Positions 22,825-28,905 of a DNA stretch of 28,905 bases are shown in pieces. The notes beneath the pieces were generated by a model. It saw nothing but the letters and a program-made list of their open reading frames with translations. It had not been told where the DNA came from and ran no database searches. Source of the stretch: CAZUWH01 sp964624075 (GTDB lineage Bacteria > Pseudomonadota > Alphaproteobacteria > Rhodospirillales > Rhodospirillaceae); assembly GCA_964624075.1 (NCBI GenBank), contig CAZUWH010000026.1, forward strand, positions 1 through 28,905, read 5' to 3'. The number at the start of each line of letters is the position of its first letter. Positions within the stretch are counted from its first letter, which is position 1. The position numbers and the translations under genes are program-made.

Positions 22825-24579
22825 ATGAACGTCTTTACGCATTTCCAGACGGTGATTCAGGCCGTGGTATCCGCGCTCGCCATTGACGATAAAATTCCTT
22901 CGGGCCTTGATTCGTCGCAAGTCATGTGTGAACTACCCCGCGATGCCAGTCACGGGGATCTGACCACCAACGCAGCCATGGTTCTAGCTAGATCTGCTAG
23001 CCTGAAGCCGCGCGATCTCGCTATGCTGATTGCGGCGAGACTGAAGACGTTGCCGGAAGTGGCAGATGTGGCCGTGGCCGGGCCTGGCTTCATCAACATG
23101 CGCCTTGCCGATGATTTCTGGCGCGACCGTCTGCGCGAAGTCCTGAGGGCCGGCGTAGCCTATGGGAATGCGACGCGGGGAAAGGAACGTCGGGTCAATG
23201 TCGAATTCGTCTCGGCCAATCCGACCGGCCCTCTGCACGTCGGGCATGGCCGGGGCGCGGTTGTGGGCGATGTCCTGGCAGCTCTGCTGGAAAAGACCGG
23301 CCATGCCGTGACCCGCGAGTACTATATCAACGACGCCGGAGCCCAGGTGGATGTGCTGGCCCGTTCCACCCACCTGCGCTATCGTGAGGTGCTGGGGGAG
23401 GAGATCAGTGTCATCCCTGAAGGGTACTACCCCGGCGATTATCTGAAGCCGGTTGGCCAGGCTCTGGCCTATCGCGACGGGCATCGCTGGCTGAACAAGC
23501 CGGAGTCGGAATGGCTGGAACCGGTGCGAACGTTTGCTGTTGACGCCATGATGGCCTTGATCCGTAGCGATCTGAAGGCATTGGGGGTGCGGCACGACAT
23601 CTTTCTGTCCGAACGTCGTCTGGTTGCAGACGGTTGGGTCGATACAGCTGTTAGTTTCCTGAGCGAGCACGGTCTGGTCTATGAGGGGGTGCTGAACCCT
23701 CCCAGGGGCAAGATGGTGGAGGACTGGGAACCACGGCCGCAAATCCTGTTCCGTGCCACCCGCTTCGGGGATGACATTGACCGACCACTGAAAAAGTCAG
23801 ATGGTCGCTGGACCTATTTCGCCTCTGATCTCGCCTATCATCTGGACAAGCACCGGCGCGGATTTTCCAGCCTGATCGATGTTTGGGGCGCTGACCATGG
23901 CGGTTATATCAAACGGATGGTGGCAGGGGTCCAGGCGTTGACCGAAGGCAGGGGTGAACTGGATGTGAAGTTGTGTCAGATGGTCAACCTGCTCGATGAC
24001 GGTGTGCCTGTGAAAATGAGCAAGCGGGCGGGAACCTTTGTTACGCTGCGTGATGTCGTTGATCGGGTTGGACGGGATGCCGTTCGCTTCATCATGTTGA
24101 CACGCAAGAACGATGCTCATCTTGATTTCGACTTTGCCCGGGTGACCGAACAGTCGCGTGACAATCCGGTCTTTTACGTTCAGTATGCGCATGCACGTGC
24201 CTGTTCGGTGCGCCGTCATGCGCAGGCGCTTTTCCCCGGTGCCGATCTTTCTGGGCAAGAGTTGGCCAGGAGTGCCCTGCATCGCTTGACCGATCCCCTG
24301 GAGCTTGGTTTGATCAAGAGGCTGGCTGGCTGGCCGCGTCTGGTGGAAGGTGCTGCTAAAGCACATGAGCCCCACCGGGTGGCTTATTATCTTTATGACC
24401 TAGCTGCCGCTTTTCACGGGTTGTGGCATAAAGGCAACGAAGCAGCAGACTTGCGGTTTCTGGTCCCGGTCGACCCCGAGCTGTCGCTGGCCCGGCTGGC
24501 GCTGGTGGGGGGGGTGGCGACGGTAGTGGCGTCGGGACTGGCGGTATTTGGGGTCGAACCCGTTGAGGAGATGCGGTAA
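22825..24579 (+). CDS. argS: Arginine--tRNA ligase
   Basis: This class I synthetase charges tRNA-Arg. The 584-residue product has the ArgRS N-terminal additional domain, FVSANPTGPLHVGHGRGAVV containing the HIGH-box HVGH at 138-141, the YYINDAGAQVDVLARS segment, DVWGADHGGYIKRM, and the KMSK signature VKMSKRAGTFVTL (397-400), followed by the anticodon-binding DALR-type domain. The start ATG 22825 is 4 nt after dgt, preceded by GGGGTGAGG. Near the 3' end there is an eight-G run (24507-24514). It overlaps the next gene by one base. Confidence 0.97.
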   Translation: MNVFTHFQTVIQAVVSALAIDDKIPSGLDSSQVMCELPRDASHGDLTTNAAMVLARSASLKPRDLAMLIAARLKTLPEVADVAVAGPGFINMRLADDFWRDRLREVLRAGVAYGNATRGKERRVNVEFVSANPTGPLHVGHGRGAVVGDVLAALLEKTGHAVTREYYINDAGAQVDVLARSTHLRYREVLGEEISVIPEGYYPGDYLKPVGQALAYRDGHRWLNKPESEWLEPVRTFAVDAMMALIRSDLKALGVRHDIFLSERRLVADGWVDTAVSFLSEHGLVYEGVLNPPRGKMVEDWEPRPQILFRATRFGDDIDRPLKKSDGRWTYFASDLAYHLDKHRRGFSSLIDVWGADHGGYIKRMVAGVQALTEGRGELDVKLCQMVNLLDDGVPVKMSKRAGTFVTLRDVVDRVGRDAVRFIMLTRKNDAHLDFDFARVTEQSRDNPVFYVQYAHARACSVRRHAQALFPGADLSGQELARSALHRLTDPLELGLIKRLAGWPRLVEGAAKAHEPHRVAYYLYDLAAAFHGLWHKGNEAADLRFLVPVDPELSLARLALVGGVATVVASGLAVFGVEPVEEMR

Positions 24580-25652
24580 TGGTAGCAGATGACAATGACG
24601 ATCCGGTCTTTGACCGTGGCGGCGGCAGCTACCTGAACATATCCCGGGATGCCCTGCTGTCCGACGATCCACACGAGGCCTATGACCAGGGCCACGGCCG
24701 CCATGGTCCGATTGGTATCACCCTTGGCGTCGTTGTGGGACTAGCCGTTGCAGGAGGGATCGGCTGGTACGTCTACAGCCGTTTACCCGGTACGGTCCCG
24801 GGCGACACCGAGATCCCGATCCTGCGTGCCACGTCCGAAGCCGTCAAGGTCAGACCGTCTGAGCCGGGGGGCATGGAAGTACCCAATCGCGACAGACTCG
24901 TCTATCAGCAACTGGGCGAGGCTGTTACGACCGGGGAGGAGCGTCTGCTGCCGCCAGCTGAAACACCGGCCGAGCCGCCGGCAGCGCATAAGCCAGCCGG
25001 AATGGCACCCGTTTCCTCTGAGGATGGACATACCGCCTCTTCTGTTGAGAGTGACTTGACCATGCCGGCGGTTGTTGTACCCCCGGAAGAGCCTCCACCG
25101 GCCAGGCCCTCCATATCAGTTGGTGCTCCCGTATCAGTACCACATGCGGCTGTATCACTCGCTCCCGCCGTGACGCCGGTCGTCCAACCTCCCGTCGCAG
25201 CCACGCCGTCTGCGAGGCAGCCCGTGGGACAGTCGGAACGGCGACCTGTGTCGGTGAAGGGTCTCATTGCCAAGGCCGAACCCGCACCCGGAACCCGAAT
25301 GCAACAAAAGGGCGTTACGGTAAAGATCGCGACGGCAGTGGCTTCTCCTCCTCCTTCTCCCACGGCAACGAAGGCTGCAGCGCCTCCATCCAGGCCCGCG
25401 ATAGGCGGGGCCCGGTTGCAGCTTGGCTCGTTCAAGAACAGGGAAGATGCTGAGAAGGCATGGTCGCAATTGGCCATCCGCCACAGTGATCTTCTGGGAG
25501 GAGCATCGCATGTAGTCGTACAGGTCGATCTGGGAGAGAAGGGGATCTGGCACCGAATCTACGCCGGTCCCTATGGTGATGTCCAGGCTGCCCTGTCCAC
25601 CTGTGAAGCTCTCAGGCAGCGCAGTGTGGGGTGCATCTTTGCCCGCAAGTAG
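24579..25652 (+). CDS. Membrane-anchored SPOR-domain protein
   Basis: The 357-residue bitopic protein has a short acidic cytoplasmic N-terminus, one transmembrane helix at about 44-67 (IGITLGVVVGLAVAGGIGWY), and a long Pro/Ala/Val-rich periplasmic linker. The C-terminal SPOR domain spans about 278-357 (ARLQLGSFKNREDAEKAWSQ ... GIWHRIYAGPYGD). SPOR domains bind denuded septal peptidoglycan, so a role in division or wall remodelling is likely. Its start overlaps the argS stop by one base, and nagZ, another peptidoglycan gene, follows. Low-complexity composition of the linker is normal for the family. Confidence 0.9.
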   Translation: MVADDNDDPVFDRGGGSYLNISRDALLSDDPHEAYDQGHGRHGPIGITLGVVVGLAVAGGIGWYVYSRLPGTVPGDTEIPILRATSEAVKVRPSEPGGMEVPNRDRLVYQQLGEAVTTGEERLLPPAETPAEPPAAHKPAGMAPVSSEDGHTASSVESDLTMPAVVVPPEEPPPARPSISVGAPVSVPHAAVSLAPAVTPVVQPPVAATPSARQPVGQSERRPVSVKGLIAKAEPAPGTRMQQKGVTVKIATAVASPPPSPTATKAAAPPSRPAIGGARLQLGSFKNREDAEKAWSQLAIRHSDLLGGASHVVVQVDLGEKGIWHRIYAGPYGDVQAALSTCEALRQRSVGCIFARK

Positions 25653-26706
25653 TATTATACCGCCGCGGGCCATCATTTTTGGCCTGTCCGGCCCTGTCCT
25701 GACGGGGAAGGAGCGTCGCTTTTTTGCCGCGTCTGAACCCCTGGGGTTTATCTTGTTCAGTCGCAATGTCGACCACCCCTCGCAGGTATGCAGTCTTGTT
25801 GCTGCGTTACGCGATCTGGTCGGGCGGGCAGATGCGCCGATCCTGGTGGATCAGGAGGGAGGGCGGGTGCAGCGGCTGCTGCCTCCATACTGGCGCAAGG
25901 CGCCGGCGGCAGCGGTTTTCGAACCGCTGTCGACGCGCAAAGAGGGCCTGGCGGCGATGGCTGCCCGTCTGAACAGCCGGCTGCTGGCCACTGAACTGGC
26001 GGATCTGGGGATCGATGTTGACTGTGCACCAGTGGCCGATGTGCCGGTCGAAGGGGCGCATGACATCATTGGCGACCGTGCCTACTCGCATGATCCGAAG
26101 ATGGCAGCGCTTCTGACCCGTGCCGCGTGTGATGGCTTTCTGGATGGCGGCGTACTGCCAGTGATCAAACACCTCCCTGGTCACGGTCGTGCCCGTGCCG
26201 ACAGCCATCTGGAACTGCCGGTGGTAACAGCCTCCGTTGCGGAACTGGAAAATACTGATTTCCTGCCGTTCCGGGCACTCGCCGACATGCCATGGGGGAT
26301 GACGGCCCATGTGGTCTACACCGCCTTTGACTCCCGTTACCCTGCTACCCTTTCTCCAAGGGTCGTCGGTGATGTCATTCGCAGGCGGATCGGGTTTGAT
26401 GGCCTCCTGCTCACGGATGACTTGTCGATGAAGGCCCTGTCCGGTGACTTCAGCGCACGGACCGGTCAGGCTTTTATTGCAGGCTGTGACGTGGCCCTGC
26501 ATTGCAATGGCGATCTCGCCGAGATGCGTGCCATCGTCGCTGCCGCACCGCGGTTGTCTGACCGGGCCATGGAACGGCTGGCGCGCGGAGCGGCCTTGCG
26601 ACGACAGCGCCTGGCTGCTGCTGCACCGGAGATGGATGTGAGCAGAACGAAGGCGGCTCTGGACGGCTGGCTGCGGAACTGGCCGCAGAGGGAGTGGATG
26701 CCATGA
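25639..26706 (+). CDS. nagZ: Beta-N-acetylhexosaminidase NagZ (GH3)
   Basis: NagZ removes N-acetylglucosamine from muropeptides in peptidoglycan recycling. Conserved parts include PLGFILFSRNVDHPSQV, PILVDQEGGRVQRL, ADLGIDVDCAPVADVP, the KHLPGHGRARADSH loop with the Asp-His pair (from residue 177), and LLTDDLSMKAL, which contains the nucleophile Asp. No in-frame ATG exists near the conserved N-terminus IIPPRAIIFGLSGP. Candidates are TTG 25639 (used here), GTG 25624, or ATT 25654 / ATA 25657 right at the family start. The gene overlaps the SPOR gene and its stop overlaps the next ATG (ATGA). Confidence 0.92.
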   Translation: MPASSIIPPRAIIFGLSGPVLTGKERRFFAASEPLGFILFSRNVDHPSQVCSLVAALRDLVGRADAPILVDQEGGRVQRLLPPYWRKAPAAAVFEPLSTRKEGLAAMAARLNSRLLATELADLGIDVDCAPVADVPVEGAHDIIGDRAYSHDPKMAALLTRAACDGFLDGGVLPVIKHLPGHGRARADSHLELPVVTASVAELENTDFLPFRALADMPWGMTAHVVYTAFDSRYPATLSPRVVGDVIRRRIGFDGLLLTDDLSMKALSGDFSARTGQAFIAGCDVALHCNGDLAEMRAIVAAAPRLSDRAMERLARGAALRRQRLAAAAPEMDVSRTKAALDGWLRNWPQREWMP

Positions 26707-27398
26707 TCGGGATCCTGCCACCGTGGATTCTTCAGGCGTCCACATGGGTGCTGCCGGTTCTGCTGGCTGTCACCTTGCACGAGGCTGCCCATGGTTTCGT
26801 CGCCTGGCATCTGGGTGACGATACCGCCTACCGGATGGGACGGGTTTCCTTCAATCCGCTCCGCCACGTGGATCCCCTGGGCACCGTGGTTTTGCCTGCT
26901 TTTCTGATCATGGTGGGTGCGCCATTTCTGTTCGGATGGGCCAGGCCGGTCCCGGTGGCCTTTCATCGTCTGCGTCATCACCGGTGGGGAATGATCGGGG
27001 TGGCACTGGCTGGTCCTGCTGCCAATCTTCTGCTTGCGGTCATTGCGGCACTGCTGGCGCATGGAACCGTTCATTTACCGGTCAATGGACAGGAATGGGT
27101 GCTAGCTAATATCGCCCATGCCATTCAGCTCAACATCATGCTGGCCTTGTTCAACATGATTCCGATTCCACCTCTGGACGGCGGCCGGGTGGTGACGGGC
27201 CTGCTGCCACAGCGCCTGGTCTGGCGTCTGGTGCGGTTGGAACGGCATGGCCTGGTACTTTTGCTGGTGCTCTTGTTTGTGGTGCCAGCCATTGGCCACC
27301 AGATAGGCGCCGACTGGAATCTGCTAGCCTGGCTGTTGAGAGCTCCAGCGACCTTGCTCCATGGGTGGATCCTGCGCGGGACTGGCCTCATGGGGTGA
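26703..27398 (+). CDS. Site-2 protease-like M50 zinc metallopeptidase
   Basis: The 231-residue polytopic membrane protein has the zinc motif HEAAH (residues 26-30) in its first hydrophobic segment. The second conserved motif is in a later one: NMIPIPPLDGGRV with Asp159, the LDG-type third zinc ligand. About five hydrophobic helices are visible. Family members cleave membrane substrates; in this conserved neighbourhood the substrate is unknown to me. ATG 26703 overlaps the nagZ stop and is 8 nt after GAGGGAG. An in-frame GTG at 26694 is too close to that site. Confidence 0.92.
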   Translation: MIGILPPWILQASTWVLPVLLAVTLHEAAHGFVAWHLGDDTAYRMGRVSFNPLRHVDPLGTVVLPAFLIMVGAPFLFGWARPVPVAFHRLRHHRWGMIGVALAGPAANLLLAVIAALLAHGTVHLPVNGQEWVLANIAHAIQLNIMLALFNMIPIPPLDGGRVVTGLLPQRLVWRLVRLERHGLVLLLVLLFVVPAIGHQIGADWNLLAWLLRAPATLLHGWILRGTGLMG

Positions 27399-27508
27399 CC
27401 TTTGCGCAGGTTGATGACGTGCCAATGGCAGAAGGCAGGAGATGTGTGTGCAAGGCAATACACCGGAGCGGGCGGAAATGATGGGTGATGGGTCCTGTGT
27501 GACGACCC

Positions 27509-27518
27509 GGGGGGGGGG
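27509..27518 (+). repeat. G10 homopolymer at the scpA frame break
   Basis: Ten consecutive G. The frame from ATG 27442 and the frame carrying LVLDLDGFEGP differ by one base across this run; nine G would join them. It is a plausible slippage site. Confidence 0.85.
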
Positions 27519-27813
27519 TCGTCGAGGGTGCTTCCCTCATGGCGTTGGTGCTTGATCTGGACGGCTTCGAAGGTCCCATTGACGTGTTGTTAACTCTAGC
27601 CCGCACACAAAATGTGGATTTGCGCCATATCTCCATTCTGGATTTGGCCGAGCAGTTCCTGCGGTTCGTGACTCGCGCCCGGTGGCTGCACATGGAACTT
27701 TCCATCAACTACCTGGTGATGAGAGCCTGGTTGTGGCCATACCTGAAATAGCGCCTGCTGCTTCCCAACTCGGGAAGCGCTGCGGACGGGCCATCTGCGG
27801 CCGCGATAGCCGC

Positions 27814-27839
27814 GAGGCATTGCAATGAGGCATTGCAAT
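27814..27839 (+). repeat. 13-bp perfect tandem duplication in scpA
   Basis: GAGGCATTGCAAT occurs twice head to tail at 27814-27826 and 27827-27839. The second copy is in the family frame (EALQF before LRRLEAM), directly before the TAG at 27842. The duplication looks like a replication-slippage product in a decaying gene. Confidence 0.9.
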
Positions 27840-28281
27840 TCTAGTTGCGCCGGCTGGAGGCCATGCGAGAGGCGGGGCAACGTCTGATCCGGCGGCCGCA
27901 GTTGGGATGGGATTTCTTCGGCCGGGGAGAACCTGAGTCGCTTGCGCCATCTCCATGCCCCGTCTATCGCGTTACCCTTTATGATCTGCTCAAGGCCTAT
28001 GCCGATCACAAACGCCGCACCCAGGTTCAAACCCTGAGAATCGTTGCAAGCGAACTCTATTCTGTCGAGGAAGCCTTGCAACGGGCTTACCGCCATGGTC
28101 GGAAGCGTGCCGGAATGGACAACGTTGAGCCGGTTCCTGCCGCAGGTTTTATCAGGCCGGCTGCAGTATCGTTCGGCAGTGGCGACTGTTTTGTTGCTGC
28201 GCTGGAGCTGGTACGCCAGGGGTGGCTGGAACTGCGCCAGGAAGGTGGACCGTTTGCCCCCATTCATCTTCGTTCCCTGCC

Positions 28282-28905
28282 ATGAATCCACACGACATTC
28301 CGTCTTGCCGGACGCACGCAATGTCCCCCGTTTCTGAACACCAGGCCAGGGAAAACAGCGAAAGGGACAGGCACGGGAAAACTGGAATTTCCGATCATCA
28401 TGTTTACAACCTTCGCGTTGTCAGGGCCCTTCTGTTTGCTGCGACCGAACCGCTGACAGAAGAAGCATTGCGTGTCCGCCTGTCGGGCAATGTCGATGTC
28501 GCAGCGCTTCTTGCCAAGCTGCAACACTACTATGCTGACTCTGGCGTCAACCTGGTTCAGGTCGAAGGCCGCTGGCAGTTGCGAACGACACTAGATCTGG
28601 CCGAAACTTTGCACGTGGAAGCAGTCATCGAGCGCAAACTGTCTCGTTCATAGGTTGATATACTGGCTATTATTGCCTATCATCAACCGGTTACTAGGGC
28701 GGAGATTGAGGAGATCTGTGGTATTGCCTTGAGTCGAGGCACGCTTGACGTACTTCTTGCGGTAGGATGGATTCGTCCTTGCCATCGGCGGCATGTCTAG
28801 GGGCGGCCGATGCTATGGGGAACTACCGAGTCGTTTCTGGATCATTTCGCCCTGTCTTCCCTGGATGATCTGCCCGGCATCGAAGAATTGAAAGCAGCCG
28901 GACTG
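28282..28905 (+). pseudogene. scpB: scpB, condensin winged-helix subunit, disrupted and cut by window end
   Basis: ScpB bridges ScpA in the SMC condensin complex. The frame from ATG 28282 (overlapping the scpA stop as ATGA) reads NLRVVRALLFAATEPLTEEA, GVNLVQVEGRWQLRTTLDLA, LAIIAYHQPVTRAEIEEICG, LSRGTLDVLLAVGWIRP, WGTTESFLDHFALSSLDDLP and GIEELKAAGL. All are ScpB family blocks in a single frame, but TAG codons interrupt at 28651-28653 (before VDILAIIAYHQ) and 28798-28800 (before GRPMLWGTT). No frameshift is visible. The gene runs to the window edge, and its end is not seen. Confidence 0.92.

Larger units (their letters stand above)
27442..28285 (+). pseudogene. scpA: scpA, condensin kleisin subunit, disrupted
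   Basis: ScpA is the kleisin that closes the SMC-ScpAB ring in chromosome segregation. Family segments are present in order: VLDLDGFEGPIDVLLTLART, ISILDLAEQFLRFV, YLVMRAWLWPYLK, RLLLP, LRRLEAMREAGQRLI, VYRVTLYDLLKAYADHKRR, VPEWTTLSRFLPQ and ELRQEGGPFAPIHLR. They are broken by in-frame TAG at 27749 and 27842 (family Ser and Gln positions), a one-base gain at GGG 28083-28085 and a one-base loss near TTTT 28189-28192 that restores frame. The likely start ATG 27442 is also split from the rest at a G10 run (27509-27518). Not functional as a single protein. Confidence 0.93.

Noticed and set aside
420..26745. Long minus-strand ORFs opposite rplC, rplB, secY, nagZ and others
   Set aside because: High GC with G/C-biased third positions opens antisense frames; every one lies opposite a well-supported plus-strand gene, and none has recognisable motifs.
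27442..28905. Reassignment of TAG to an amino acid throughout the genome
   Set aside because: rplC, rplX, rpsE, rpsK, fba and the SPOR gene all end at TAG exactly at their family C-termini, and scpA also contains frameshifts that recoding would not repair.

Overview
The window is a high-GC alphaproteobacterial chromosome segment in which every intact gene lies on the plus strand. Three things point to Alphaproteobacteria, most likely a Rhodospirillales-type lineage: the protein sequences (for example 101-residue S14 without zinc cysteines, and Adk with a four-cysteine LID); the S10-spc-alpha order with adk directly after secY; and the downstream order dgt-argS-SPOR gene-nagZ-M50 peptidase-scpA-scpB, which I recall from that group. 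The order-level assignment is inference from memory, not a computed phylogeny.

Region 1 (1-14147) is an intact ribosomal supercluster. It holds the 3' end of tuf, then rpsJ-rplC-rplD-rplW-rplB-rpsS-rplV-rpsC-rplP-rpmC-rpsQ (S10 operon), rplN-rplX-rplE-rpsN-rpsH-rplF-rplR-rpsE-rpmD-rplO-secY-adk (spc operon), and rpsM-rpsK-rpoA-rplQ (alpha operon). The alpha operon has its own sigma70-like promoter between adk and rpsM, and a strong hairpin with a T-rich tail follows rplQ.

Region 2 (14148-21288) is a carbon-fixation module. It contains a LuxR/NarL-type regulator with a degenerate receiver domain, phosphoribulokinase, transketolase, Calvin-type class II fructose-bisphosphate aldolase and ribulose-phosphate 3-epimerase. 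Together these regenerate ribulose-1,5-bisphosphate; RuBisCO, gap and pgk are not in the window. Two diverged copies of a ~130-140 bp repeat lie in opposite orientation on either side of the regulator-prk-tkt-fba block. One copy sits within a 144-bp unit bounded by perfect 12-bp terminal inverted repeats. I do not recognise this repeat family.

Region 3 (21289-28905) is a tightly packed housekeeping run: dGTPase-like HD hydrolase, ArgRS, a membrane-anchored SPOR protein, NagZ without an ATG start, and a site-2-protease-like M50 peptidase. It ends in scpA and scpB, both visibly decayed. scpA has two in-frame amber codons, a pair of compensating frameshifts, a 13-bp tandem duplication and a frame break at a G10 tract. 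scpB has two in-frame amber codons. These two genes normally encode the kleisin and winged-helix partners of SMC condensin.

Autotrophy genes, a complete translation core, fresh pseudogenes in a chromosome-segregation module, and several 8-10 nt G/C homopolymers (including inside rplB and adk) would fit an autotrophic lineage in an early phase of genome erosion, for example a host-associated one. That lifestyle reading is inference. I saw no rRNA, tRNA, CRISPR array, transposase or phage gene.
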